NCBI RefSeq assembly: GCF_030053115.1
Contig: NZ_CP125619.1
Coordinates: 4,103,501 to 4,167,500 of the forward strand
Length of the DNA: 64,000 nt
Source of the DNA: Pseudomonas svalbardensis
Lineage (GTDB): Bacteria; Pseudomonadota; Gammaproteobacteria; Pseudomonadales; Pseudomonadaceae
Reading direction: 5' to 3'
Both the position numbers and the translations under genes were made by a program. Positions 41,657 through 50,419 of this stretch are shown piece by piece. The notes beneath the pieces were generated by a model, which worked only from the letters and a program-made list of their open reading frames with translations, had not been told where the DNA came from and did not search any database. The first letter of the stretch is position 1; every line of letters begins with the position of its first letter.

Positions 41657-43003
41657 ATGAGCCAACCCTGGAGCCCTGACAGCTGGCGCGCCCTGCCGAT
41701 CCAGCAACAACCCCATTACCCCGACGCGGCGCATTTGCTGCACGTCGAGCAAACGCTGGCCAGTTATCCGCCGCTGGTGTTTGCCGGTGAAGCCCGGGAG
41801 TTGCGCCGTCAGTTTGCCGAAGTGACCCAGGGCCGCGCGTTTCTGCTGCAGGGCGGCGACTGCGCCGAAAGCTTCGCCGAGTTCTCCGCCGCGAAAATTC
41901 GCGACACCTTTAAAGTCCTGCTGCAAATGGCGATCGTCATGACCTTCGCTGCCGGTTGCCCGGTGGTCAAGGTCGGGCGCATGGCCGGGCAGTTCGCCAA
42001 ACCGCGTTCGGCCAACGACGAAACCATCGACGGCGTCACCCTGCCGGCCTACCGTGGCGATATCGTCAACGGCATCGGTTTCGATGAAAAAAGCCGTGTG
42101 CCGGACCCGGAGCGCTTGCTCCAGTCCTACCACCAGTCCACCGCGACCCTGAACCTGCTGCGCGCCTTCGCCCAAGGCGGTTTTGCCGACCTGCATCAGG
42201 TGCACAAGTGGAACCTGGACTTCATCGCCAACTCGGCGCTGGCGGAAAAATACAGCCACCTCGCGGATCGCATTGATGAAACCCTGGCATTCATGCGCGC
42301 CTGCGGCATGGACAGCTCGCCGCAACTGCGCGAAACCAGTTTCTTCACCGCCCACGAAGCGCTCCTGCTGAACTACGAAGAAGCCTTCGTACGTCGCGAC
42401 AGCCTGACCAACGATTACTACGATTGCTCGGCGCACATGCTGTGGATCGGCGACCGTACCCGTCAGCTCGACGGTGCTCACGTCGAGTTCCTGCGTGGCG
42501 TGAACAATCCGATCGGGGTCAAAGTCGGCCCGAGCATGAACCCCGAAGACCTGATTCGCCTGATCGACGTGCTCAACCCGGACAACGATCCGGGTCGTCT
42601 GAACCTGATTGCGCGGATGGGTGCGAACAAGGTCGGCGATCATCTGCCGCAACTGATCCGTGCCGTGCAACGCGAAGGCAAGCAGGTGCTCTGGAGTTCC
42701 GACCCGATGCACGGCAACACCATCAAGGCCAGCAGCGGCTACAAGACCCGCGATTTTGCGCAGATCCTTGGCGAAGTGAAGCAGTTCTTCCAGGTTCACG
42801 AAGCGGAAGGCACGTATGCCGGCGGCATCCACATCGAGATGACCGGGCAGAATGTCACCGAGTGCATTGGTGGCGCGCGACCGATTACCGAAGACGGGTT
42901 GTCGGATCGGTATCACACCCATTGCGATCCGCGGATGAATGCTGATCAGTCGCTGGAGTTGGCGTTTTTGATTGCCGAGACCCTGAAGCAGGTTCGGCGC
43001 TAA
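41657..43003 (+). CDS. Class II DAHP synthase
   Basis: A 448-residue plant/AroA(II)-type 3-deoxy-D-arabino-heptulosonate-7-phosphate synthase, first enzyme of the shikimate pathway. Motifs: [23 protein letters not shown] (PEP/metal region), [14 protein letters not shown] and [10 protein letters not shown], and [15 protein letters not shown]. This class is unrelated in sequence to the class I enzyme at 57220. An in-frame GTG one codon before (41654) is a possible start. In pseudomonads class II enzymes may serve secondary metabolism. Confidence 0.95.
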   Translation: MSQPWSPDSWRALPIQQQPHYPDAAHLLHVEQTLASYPPLVFAGEARELRRQFAEVTQGRAFLLQGGDCAESFAEFSAAKIRDTFKVLLQMAIVMTFAAGCPVVKVGRMAGQFAKPRSANDETIDGVTLPAYRGDIVNGIGFDEKSRVPDPERLLQSYHQSTATLNLLRAFAQGGFADLHQVHKWNLDFIANSALAEKYSHLADRIDETLAFMRACGMDSSPQLRETSFFTAHEALLLNYEEAFVRRDSLTNDYYDCSAHMLWIGDRTRQLDGAHVEFLRGVNNPIGVKVGPSMNPEDLIRLIDVLNPDNDPGRLNLIARMGANKVGDHLPQLIRAVQREGKQVLWSSDPMHGNTIKASSGYKTRDFAQILGEVKQFFQVHEAEGTYAGGIHIEMTGQNVTECIGGARPITEDGLSDRYHTHCDPRMNADQSLELAFLIAETLKQVRR

Positions 43004-43014
43004 ACCGCGTCGCG

Positions 43015-43110
43015 CCCTTCGCGAGCAGGCTCGCTCCCACAATGGCCGGCGTCGATCACACATTATGTGTCTGGCGCTAATCCTGTGGGAGCGAGCCTGC
43101 TCGCGAAGGC
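43015..43110. repeat. REP-type inverted repeat
   Basis: CTTCGCGAGCAGGCTCGCTCCCACA and TGTGGGAGCGAGCCTGCTCGCGAAG are exact inverted copies, between convergent genes. Confidence 0.92.
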
Positions 43111-43116
43111 GTCAGC

Positions 43117-44346
43117 TCAGTCACCGCCAATACTGGCCAATGCCACCCGCAACCGCCCCGCACTCGCCCGCGGGCAATTCAACTGAACCCGCTCAAGCCC
43201 CAACCAATCCGCCATTCGCCGCAGATTGACCGCCAACGCCAGCATCCCCTCCTCATCCAGCCCCGGCTCTTCCTCATGCACAGCGTGCACCGCCAGCCTG
43301 CCCAACGCCCGCTCGGCGCGCAGATCCACCCGCGCGGCAATCCGCTCATTGTGTAAAAACGGCAACACGTAATAGCCGTAGACCCGCTTGTCCTGCGGCG
43401 TATAAATCTCCAGCCGATAGCGGAAATCGAACAGGCGCTCGGTGCGACTGCGCTCCCAGATCAGTGAGTCGAAGGGTGAAAGCAAGGCGCTGGCTTCGAC
43501 CTTGCGCGGCACTTTGGGCTCAGGCAGACAGTAAGCGGGCTGCCGCCAGCCCTGGACTTCACAGCTAAACAATTCACCCGCCTCCACCAGTTCCGCCAAG
43601 CGCGGACGGGCATCACCGGGACTCAGACGAAAATAATCCCGCAGATCCTTTTCAGTCGCCACACCCAAGGCACTCGCGGCATGCAGCAACAGGCCGCGCA
43701 GGGCCTCGGCCTCACTCAGCAACGGCTGCGCAAGAATCGCCGAAGGAATCACCCGCTCCGGCAGATCATAAAGCCGCTCGAACCCGCGTCGCCCGGCCAC
43801 GGTCACTTCACCGGCGGCGAACAACCATTCCAGCGCATGCTTTTCCGCGCTCCAGTCCCACCAGGGACCTGCCCGTTCCTGACGGGTCGACAGACTTCCG
43901 GCACCCAGCGCGCCCAGTTCCTGAACCGAGGCCAGCACCCGGCGTATCGTGTCCTGCCGCTCCTGACCGAAACGTGCCAATTGCTGGTAGATATCTTCAC
44001 CACGGGTCGCGCGCAGCATGCGCCAGCGCATCAACGGGTACATCGACAAGGGCAGCAACGAGGCTTCATGCCCCCAATATTCGAAGAGCGTACGTCGCCG
44101 ACCCGAACTCCAGGCAGCCTGGTCGAGCAAGTCGGATGAGTAATTGCCGAGGCGGGAAAACAAGGGAAGGTAGTGCGAACGCACCAATGCATTGACCGAA
44201 TCGATCTGCAGAATGCCCAGCCGTTCAATCAGACGATTGAGCTGAACCGGTTTGATCGCCGCTGGCGGCTGGCGCCCGTTGAACCCTTGGGCGGCCAGCG
44301 CCAGACGCCGAGCCTGTTTGATGGAAAAGGACAGTGTTGCGGGCAT
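43117..44346 (-). CDS. YcaQ-like DNA crosslink glycosylase
   Basis: A 409-residue HTH_42 (winged-helix) protein of the AlkX/YcaQ family that removes crosslinked or bulky alkylated bases. The catalytic QxD motif is present in ILQIDSVNALVRSHYLPLFSRLG (Gln-Ile-Asp, about residue 48); FEYWGHEASLLP and YYVLPFLHNERIAARVDLRAER are conserved blocks. The ATG chosen begins MPATLSFSIKQARRLAL; eight further codons upstream are possible. Confidence 0.9.
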   Translation of the reverse strand: MPATLSFSIKQARRLALAAQGFNGRQPPAAIKPVQLNRLIERLGILQIDSVNALVRSHYLPLFSRLGNYSSDLLDQAAWSSGRRRTLFEYWGHEASLLPLSMYPLMRWRMLRATRGEDIYQQLARFGQERQDTIRRVLASVQELGALGAGSLSTRQERAGPWWDWSAEKHALEWLFAAGEVTVAGRRGFERLYDLPERVIPSAILAQPLLSEAEALRGLLLHAASALGVATEKDLRDYFRLSPGDARPRLAELVEAGELFSCEVQGWRQPAYCLPEPKVPRKVEASALLSPFDSLIWERSRTERLFDFRYRLEIYTPQDKRVYGYYVLPFLHNERIAARVDLRAERALGRLAVHAVHEEEPGLDEEGMLALAVNLRRMADWLGLERVQLNCPRASAGRLRVALASIGGD

Positions 44347-44410
44347 GAGCATCTCCTTGTCTGCTCGCAACCTACCTCACCGGGAGACGGTTTGTGTAGT
44401 TGTGTATGAC

Positions 44411-44626
44411 TCATTTGTGCATCGGGTCATCCCAGAATGGGCGGATGGCTTCGTGCTCGACATCCGCACGACTGAGTCCGATGTCCTTCAACGCTTCATC
44501 ACTCATGCCCGCCAACATTTCACGTTCACGGTGCAGTTCGTACCAGCGATTGAATTTGTGCAGCAAATCGGAGATCAGGTGCACCGAGTGTTTTTCTACG
44601 TCGACATAACCTTTTTGACCTTTCAT
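44411..44626 (-). CDS. DUF1127 (YjiS-like) small protein
   Basis: A 71-residue protein whose C-terminal half, RWYELHREREMLAGMSDEALKDIGLSRADVEHEA, is the DUF1127 domain: Arg-rich helix then DxxLxDIGLSR. Proteins of this type bind RNA or act in phosphate and carbon responses in alphaproteobacteria; the role in Pseudomonas is unknown. It is divergent from the LysR gene at 44722 with a 95-bp spacer. Confidence 0.85.
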   Translation of the reverse strand: MKGQKGYVDVEKHSVHLISDLLHKFNRWYELHREREMLAGMSDEALKDIGLSRADVEHEAIRPFWDDPMHK

Positions 44627-44721
44627 CTTGTTGCCCTCCGTTTGGGTGGCTCAAGTGTCGCGCCGGGGCTAAGATCAATCCAACGAATGTTTCTTATGTA
44701 ATACATCTCGGAGATTGATGA

Positions 44722-45576
44722 ATGTCTGCCTACCCGAGTATCGATACCGAAGTGCTGCGTACCTTTGTCGCCATCGCCGACCAGGGCGGTTTTACCCGCG
44801 CTGGCGAGTTGGTCAACCGCACTCAGTCCGCCGTGAGCATGCAGATGAAGCGGCTGGAAGAGGATGTGTTGCAGCGTCAATTGTTCCAGCGCGACGGACG
44901 GCAGGTGCGGTTGACGGCTGAGGGTCAGGTGTTGCTCGGCTATGCCCGGCGCATCCTCAAGCTGCACAGTGAGGTGTTCAATACGTTGCGCGAGCCGCAC
45001 ATGGTCGGCATGGTCCGCATTGGCACGCCGGACGATTACGTGATGCGTTTTTTGCCGGGGATTCTGCGGCGATTTGCCCAGACGTATCCGCTGATCCAGA
45101 TCGAAGTGCACTGCGAATCATCAAAACAATTGCTGCTGCGCCAGGACCTGGACTTGACCATCGTCACCCGCGAACCGGGCAACGAGATCGGCCAATTATT
45201 GCGCAAGGAGCATTTTGTCTGGGCCGAGGCGCAATGCTTCAGCGCCCATGAGCAAACGCCGCTGCCACTGGCGATGTTCAACAGTGATTGTTTCTGCCGC
45301 TTATGGGCCTGTAATGCGCTGGACGCCATGGGGCGCGATTACCGCGTGGCGTACAACAGCGACAGCCTGTCGGCGATCATGGCGGTGGTCAGCGCCGGAC
45401 TGGCTGTCACCGCGCAACTCGAAAGCCTGATCACGCCCGACATGCGCATTCTCGGTGAGGCCGAGGACCTGCCGATTCTGCCAGAGGCTAGCATCATGCT
45501 GGTGCGCAACCTGCACAACCCGTCGCCGATCACTGAGTGCCTGGCCGAACACATCGTCGAAGGCTTCAAACTTTAA
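44722..45576 (+). CDS. LysR-family regulator (LrhA-like)
   Basis: A 284-residue LysR-type protein. The HTH is LRTFVAIADQGGFTRAGELVNRTQSAVSMQMKRLEEDV, and QSAVSMQ plus the shape of the wing (RDGRQVRLTAEG) match the LrhA/HexA/PecT subgroup. The effector domain begins near residue 95. Divergent from the DUF1127 gene, which may be its target. Its last 11 bases overlap the 3' end of the oppositely oriented permease gene. Confidence 0.9.
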   Translation: MSAYPSIDTEVLRTFVAIADQGGFTRAGELVNRTQSAVSMQMKRLEEDVLQRQLFQRDGRQVRLTAEGQVLLGYARRILKLHSEVFNTLREPHMVGMVRIGTPDDYVMRFLPGILRRFAQTYPLIQIEVHCESSKQLLLRQDLDLTIVTREPGNEIGQLLRKEHFVWAEAQCFSAHEQTPLPLAMFNSDCFCRLWACNALDAMGRDYRVAYNSDSLSAIMAVVSAGLAVTAQLESLITPDMRILGEAEDLPILPEASIMLVRNLHNPSPITECLAEHIVEGFKL

Positions 45577-46315
45577 GGGCGAGCATCACCGCGCAGAGCA
45601 CCAGGAACCCACAGAACAACCCGCGCAACAGTCGCTCCGGCAGTGCGTGAGCGATCCTCACGCCCCAGCTGATGCTCATCAGGCCACCGACCGCCAAGGG
45701 CAGGCCGATCATCCAGTCCACCTGATGGTGCACCGCGTAAGTCACCAGCGTGACACCCGTGCTCGGCAGTGCCAGCGCCAGCGACAAACCCTGCGCAACC
45801 ACCTGACTGGTGCCGAACAGACTGGTCAGCACCGGCGTTGCCACCACCGCCCCGCCCACGCCAAATAACCCGCCCATGGTGCCGGAGGCAGCACCGAGCA
45901 CGCCCAGCCATGGCCATGAGTAATTCATCTGCGCAGATGCCGGCGCGTTGGCGGCGAACATTCGCACCAGGTTGTAGGCCGACAGGGCAATCAGGAACGC
46001 GACAAATCCCACGCGCATGGTTTGCGCATCAATGCCCACCGCCCAGATCGAACCGATCCAGGCAAAACAGAACCCCATCGAGGCCAATGGCAGCGCGTGG
46101 CGCAATTCAATGCGATTACGCTGGTGATAACGCCACAGCGCCAGCATCACGTTGGGTACCACCATGACCAGCGCCGTGCCCTGGGCAATTTGCTGATCAA
46201 GGCCGAACAACAGGCCCAACAGCGGGATCGCAATCAAACCACCGCCAATGCCGAATAACCCACCGAGGGTTCCCAGGGCGGCGCCAAACACCAGGTACAT
46301 CAAAAACTCAATCAC
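45566..46315 (-). CDS. TauE/SafE (TSUP) family permease
   Basis: About 249 residues with some eight membrane helices. GTLGGLFGIGGGLIAIPLLG near the N-terminus and its repeat GTMGGLFGVGGAVVATPVL in the second half are the TSUP twin motif. Family members export sulfite, sulfoacetate or other small anions; the substrate is unknown. GTG at 46315 (MIEFLMYLVFG) or the ATG five codons later may start it. Divergent from a LysR gene that may control it. Confidence 0.86.
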   Translation of the reverse strand: MIEFLMYLVFGAALGTLGGLFGIGGGLIAIPLLGLLFGLDQQIAQGTALVMVVPNVMLALWRYHQRNRIELRHALPLASMGFCFAWIGSIWAVGIDAQTMRVGFVAFLIALSAYNLVRMFAANAPASAQMNYSWPWLGVLGAASGTMGGLFGVGGAVVATPVLTSLFGTSQVVAQGLSLALALPSTGVTLVTYAVHHQVDWMIGLPLAVGGLMSISWGVRIAHALPERLLRGLFCGFLVLCAVMLALKV

Positions 46316-46427
46316 AGGCGATTTTCCCTTCACGTCAGGCTATTCATCCTACGCAGTCGACGCTGGCGGGGAAACGCACAGCAACGCACAATGGCTTTGC
46401 CAACTTCGCACAAGCGCTGACAACACC

Positions 46428-47384
46428 ATGAACCCCAATCAATTGACCGAACAACTGGATCTGTTCCTCGACGTGCTGGAAACCGGAAGTTTTTCCGCCG
46501 CGTCCCGCCGACACCCGCTGACTCCTTCGGCAGTGGCGCGGCGCATCGACAGCCTGGAAAACGCCGTCGGCAGCCAATTGTTTATTCGCAGCACCCACGC
46601 GGTGCGCGCAACCCCGGCAGGTCTGGCTTTTGCCGAACGCGCACGGCGTATCGTGGCTGAACTGCGGCTGGCTCGGGCTGAGGCGGTATCCTTGAGCAGC
46701 GCACCGGAAGGCTTGATTCGGATCGATGCACCGGCAGCGTTCGGACGGCGGCATCTGGCGCCAGTGATTGCCGACTTTCTGATGCTCTACCCCGGCCTCG
46801 ACGTGCAACTGCACCTGATCGACAGCTTCGTCGACATGCAGGGTTTGAATCTGGGCAAGGTCGATCTGGTGCTGCGCGCCGGGCAAATGGCCGATACCCG
46901 GCTGGTGGCCACGCCGCTGGCGAGCATGGTGCGCATTGCCTGTGCCAGCCCTGAGTATTTGCAACGGCGTGGTGTGCCGACCGATCCGGCACAGCTGATT
47001 GAGCATGATGGCCTCGACTGGGATGGCCTGGCCCCGCCGTTCGCCTGGCGTTTCGAGCGGGACGGGCAGATGCACTTGCACCGCCCGGCGCGCATCCGCA
47101 TGAGTGCCAACAATGCCGAGGCGCTGGTCTGCGGTGCATTGGCCGGGCTGGGTATCGCCCACTTGCCAACCTGGTTGACCAGCGAATACCTGTTACGCGG
47201 TGAACTGCATCCGCTGTTCTGCGAACACGGCCTGCCACCACCGGAAACGACCGGCATTTATGCCTTGCGCCTTGAGCAACAACCCAATCCCCGCAGTCGC
47301 TTGTTGCTGGAATACCTGAAAACCCGCTTCAGCCCAATCCCGCCGTGGGATCTGGCGCTGCAAAGTACCCTCGACCGGCACTAG
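46428..47384 (+). CDS. LysR-family regulator
   Basis: A 318-residue LysR regulator. HTH: FLDVLETGSFSAASRRHPLTPSAVARRIDSLENAVG, with the family's AVARRIxxLE; a substrate-binding effector domain follows. It lies head-to-head with the TSUP permease across 112 bp, the usual arrangement for a regulator and its target. The start chosen (MNPNQLTEQ) gives the family length; 60 upstream codons are not conserved. Confidence 0.9.
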   Translation: MNPNQLTEQLDLFLDVLETGSFSAASRRHPLTPSAVARRIDSLENAVGSQLFIRSTHAVRATPAGLAFAERARRIVAELRLARAEAVSLSSAPEGLIRIDAPAAFGRRHLAPVIADFLMLYPGLDVQLHLIDSFVDMQGLNLGKVDLVLRAGQMADTRLVATPLASMVRIACASPEYLQRRGVPTDPAQLIEHDGLDWDGLAPPFAWRFERDGQMHLHRPARIRMSANNAEALVCGALAGLGIAHLPTWLTSEYLLRGELHPLFCEHGLPPPETTGIYALRLEQQPNPRSRLLLEYLKTRFSPIPPWDLALQSTLDRH

Positions 47385-47453
47385 GCTAGAATTGTCTGGT
47401 GCATTAAAGATTCGCCCGCTAGATTTATGACGATCACTGATCAAGGCTTCGAA

Positions 47454-47915
47454 ATGACCACCGAGCGCAACACCCCCGATAACTGCGATGACCTGCTGCT
47501 GGATAATCAGGCCTGCTTCGCCCTGCACTCCACCTCGCTGCTGATGACCAAGGTTTATAAGCCGCTCTTGCAAGCGCTGGGCCTGACCTATCCGCAATAC
47601 CTGGCGATGATGGTGTTGTGGGAACAGGACGGTTTGACCGTAGGCGAAATCAGCACGCGCCTGCTGACTGATCCTGGCTCATTGACGCCGTTGCTTAAAC
47701 GCCTGGAAGTCGAAGGTTTACTCAGCCGCACCCGCAGCCGTGAAGACGAGCGAGTGGTGATTGTCGAACTCACCGAACAGGGTCGTGCATTGCGGGAACG
47801 GGCGCGCGGTATTCCCCAGTGCATTCTCGGCGCCAGCGGGATGACGCTGGAGAGGCTGCAGAAACTGCAAGCTGAACTGCAAACGCTGCGTAGCAACCTG
47901 CAAGGTAGCCTCTGA
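47454..47915 (+). CDS. ohrR: OhrR-type MarR regulator
   Basis: A 153-residue MarR-family repressor. The reactive cysteine lies in NQACFALHSTSL, in the position that senses organic peroxides in OhrR, followed by the partner-tyrosine region KVYKPLL. The HTH is LTVGEISTRLLTDPGSLTPLLKRLE. Oxidation of the cysteine would release it from DNA and derepress ohr, 350 bp downstream. The second ATG is favoured because AAGG lies upstream of it, while 47427 has no site. Confidence 0.9.
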   Translation: MTTERNTPDNCDDLLLDNQACFALHSTSLLMTKVYKPLLQALGLTYPQYLAMMVLWEQDGLTVGEISTRLLTDPGSLTPLLKRLEVEGLLSRTRSREDERVVIVELTEQGRALRERARGIPQCILGASGMTLERLQKLQAELQTLRSNLQGSL

Positions 47916-47939
47916 TATTCAAATCAACCTAGATCCCCT

Positions 47940-48030
47940 GTGGGAGCGAGCCTGCTCGCGATAGCCGTCTGACATTCAAACATTGATGTCGACTGATACA
48001 CCGCTATCGCGAGCAGGCTCGCTCCCACAT
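47940..48030. repeat. REP-type inverted repeat
   Basis: GTGGGAGCGAGCCTGCTCGCGATAGC and GCTATCGCGAGCAGGCTCGCTCCCAC are exact inverted copies between ohrR and ohr. Confidence 0.92.
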
Positions 48031-48171
48031 TGGTTTTGTGGTGCCCCTTCCAGCCACGTTCGCCCCTCTCCGAAAAATTTTTAGTCCTGAAAATCCCGCC
48101 TCGACAGCTCTAGCTCAGCCCTTCGCATCGCCCGCCAAAAACCCGGCCAAAGCTTTTTAAGAAAATTTATA

Positions 48172-48240
48172 TTGCGCGCTAAATATTAGCGAGATACATT
48201 TACCTCGCACTTACTTAGCGCGCAAACATTTAGCGCAAAA
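48172..48240 (+). promoter_or_regulatory. ohr control region with TTAGCGC repeats
   Basis: TTGCGCGCTAAA at 48172 is the inverse of TTTAGCGCGCAA-like sequence at 48215 (TTAGCGCGCAA), and TTAGCG recurs at 48185 and 48230. The inverted repeats flank the likely promoter of ohr and are good candidates for OhrR binding. Not present upstream of ohrR itself. Confidence 0.5.
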
Positions 48241-48267
48241 CACCCAATTCCGAATGAGGCTCACACC

Positions 48268-48687
48268 ATGCAAACTCTCTACACCGCTATCGCAACTTCC
48301 ACTGGCGGCCGTGACGGTCGTGCGGTTTCCAGCGACAACATCCTCGACGTCAAACTCGCCACCCCAAAAGAACTTGGCGGCGCTGGCGGCGCAGCGACCA
48401 ACCCTGAGCAACTGTTCGCAGCCGGTTACTCCGCCTGCTTCATCGGAGCGCTGAAATTCGTGGCCAGCCAGACCAAACGCAAAATTCCGGACGACGCTTC
48501 GATCACCGCCCATGTCGGCATCGGCCAGATCCCTGGTGGTTTCGGCCTCGACATCGACCTGCACATAAGCTTGCCGGGGCTTGAACAGGCCGACGCACAA
48601 AGCCTGGTCGACGCCGCACATCAGGTCTGCCCGTACTCCAACGCCACCCGTGGCAACGTCGATGTGCGCCTGCACGTCACCGTCTAA
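48268..48687 (+). CDS. ohr: Organic hydroperoxide resistance protein
   Basis: A 139-residue Ohr/OsmC-fold thiol peroxidase. The reactive cysteines are in YSACFIGAL (peroxidatic) and HQVCPYSNA (resolving), and the conserved arginine in STGGRDGR. It reduces organic peroxides using lipoylated proteins. AATGAGG lies before the ATG, and a putative operator array is upstream. An esterase gene follows after 34 bp. Confidence 0.96.
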   Translation: MQTLYTAIATSTGGRDGRAVSSDNILDVKLATPKELGGAGGAATNPEQLFAAGYSACFIGALKFVASQTKRKIPDDASITAHVGIGQIPGGFGLDIDLHISLPGLEQADAQSLVDAAHQVCPYSNATRGNVDVRLHVTV

Positions 48688-48721
48688 CCGCTGATTCCCA
48701 GGCCCGAACCAGGAAACGAAC

Positions 48722-49735
48722 ATGATCACTTTCAGTAAAGCCTTGACCGGCACCCTCCTCACCTTGTCCATTAACAGCGCGTTCGCTGGTGAGGGTGTTG
48801 AACACAACACCCAAGCGTTCCTCGACGTTCTGAACGCTGGCACCGGCACACCGATGGAACAACTCAGCCCTGCCGATGCCCGCGCCGTGCTGGTCGGCGC
48901 GCAGGCCGGGGTGAAACTGACGCTGCCCAAAGCGGACGTCAGTGAGAAGACCATTCAAGTCGACGGCCAACCGCTCAGCCTGACGATCGTCCGGCCGGCC
49001 GGGGTCAAAGGTCCGCTGCCAGTGTTCATGTTTTTCCACGGCGGTGGCTGGGTGCTGGGGGATTTCCCGACCCACGAACGTCTGGTTCGGGACTTGGTTA
49101 CCGGTTCGGGGGCGGCGGCGGTGTTCGTCAATTACACCCCGTCACCGGAAGCGCATTACCCGGTGGCGATCAACCAGGCTTACGCCGCAACCAAATGGGT
49201 GGCCGAGCACGGTAAAGAGATCAACGTCGACGGCAAACGTCTGGCCGTGGCCGGCAACAGCGTCGGCGGCAACATGGCGGCAGTGGTTGCGCTGATGGCC
49301 AAAGACAAGGGCACGCCGGCGATCAAATTCCAAGTTCTGCTGTGGCCGGTGACTGACGCCAGCTTCGAGACGGCGTCCTACAACCAGTTTGCCGAGGGGC
49401 ACTTCCTCACCAAAAACATGATGAAGTGGTTCTGGGACAACTACACCACCGACGCCAAACAGCGTAACGAAATCTACGCGTCGCCGCTGCGGGCGACCAC
49501 TGCGCAACTCAAGGGCCTGCCACCTGCCCTGGTGCAGACCGCCAGCGCCGACGTGTTGCGCGATGAAGGTGAAGCCTACGCCCGCAAACTCGACGAGGCT
49601 GGGGTGCCGGTCACCGCCGTGCGCTACAACGGCATGATCCACGACTATGGTTTGCTTAACGTGGTGAGCCAGGTGCCGGCGGTGCGCTCGGCGATGTTGC
49701 AGGCGTCCGAAGAACTCAAGCAACACCTCAAATAA
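48722..49735 (+). CDS. Secreted alpha/beta hydrolase (HSL-type esterase)
   Basis: A 337-residue esterase with a signal peptide (ends near NSAFA). HGGGWVLGDFPTHERL carries the HGGG oxyanion motif of the hormone-sensitive lipase family; GNSVGGNMA is the nucleophile elbow, ASADVLRDEGE supplies the acid and GMIHDYG the histidine. Immediately after ohr, so perhaps peroxide-induced. Substrate unknown. Confidence 0.9.
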   Translation: MITFSKALTGTLLTLSINSAFAGEGVEHNTQAFLDVLNAGTGTPMEQLSPADARAVLVGAQAGVKLTLPKADVSEKTIQVDGQPLSLTIVRPAGVKGPLPVFMFFHGGGWVLGDFPTHERLVRDLVTGSGAAAVFVNYTPSPEAHYPVAINQAYAATKWVAEHGKEINVDGKRLAVAGNSVGGNMAAVVALMAKDKGTPAIKFQVLLWPVTDASFETASYNQFAEGHFLTKNMMKWFWDNYTTDAKQRNEIYASPLRATTAQLKGLPPALVQTASADVLRDEGEAYARKLDEAGVPVTAVRYNGMIHDYGLLNVVSQVPAVRSAMLQASEELKQHLK

Positions 49736-49753
49736 GCGGTAAATCGCAGGTAC

Positions 49754-49784
49754 AAAAAAGCCCGACTCAATGGTCGGGCTTTTT
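49754..49784. terminator. Bidirectional terminator between the esterase and efp genes
   Basis: AAAAAAGCCCGA-CTCAATGG-TCGGGCTTTTT, stem with A-run and T-run, at the convergence of two genes. Confidence 0.92.
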
Positions 49785-49801
49785 CATTCCTGAAGCAGTG
49801 C

Positions 49802-50371
49802 TTATTTAGCACGGCCTTTGTAGGAACCGCCTTCGCGGGTATCGATCTCGATCTTGTCACCGATTTCGATGAAGTCAGCAACTTGCAGCTCAGTTCCGTT
49901 GCTCAGCTTGGCAGGCTTCATCACCTTGCCGGAAGTGTCGCCGCGAGCCGAACCTTCGGTGTAGTCAACTACGCGCACGATGGTGGTCGGCAGTTCTACG
50001 GAAACCAGACGCTCTTCGAAGAAGATCGCTTCGCAAACATCGGTCATGCCTTCTTCAACGAAAGGCAGAACAGCTTCGATGTCTTCAGCGTTCAGCTCGT
50101 ACATGGTGTAGTCGGTGGTGTCCATGAACGTGTAGGTGTCGCCGCTGATGAAGGACAGGGTCGCTTCTTTGCGGTCGAGGATTACGTCGTCCAGCTTGTC
50201 GTCGGCGCTGTAAACGATCTCGGTCTTGTAACCGGTCAGCAGGTTTTTCAGCTTGGTCTTCATGATCGCGCTGTTACGACCAGACTTGGTGAATTCAGCT
50301 TTCTGAACCAGCCAAGGATCGTTTTCGAGACGGATCACGGTACCGGGTTTCAGTTCTTTACCAGTTTTCAT
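49802..50371 (-). CDS. efp: Elongation factor P (Arg32 type)
   Basis: A 189-residue three-domain factor that relieves ribosome stalling at polyproline. The modification-loop tip is KSGRNSA with Arg at position 32, not the lysine of E. coli, so it should be rhamnosylated by EarP, whose gene lies 48 bp upstream. The ends of domains II and III read [25 protein letters not shown]. Length and start are normal. Confidence 0.97.
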   Translation of the reverse strand: MKTGKELKPGTVIRLENDPWLVQKAEFTKSGRNSAIMKTKLKNLLTGYKTEIVYSADDKLDDVILDRKEATLSFISGDTYTFMDTTDYTMYELNAEDIEAVLPFVEEGMTDVCEAIFFEERLVSVELPTTIVRVVDYTEGSARGDTSGKVMKPAKLSNGTELQVADFIEIGDKIEIDTREGGSYKGRAK

Positions 50372-50419
50372 TGCGAATATCCGAATTTGGATGGGATTTA
50401 CAAAAATCTAGGCCGCGTA

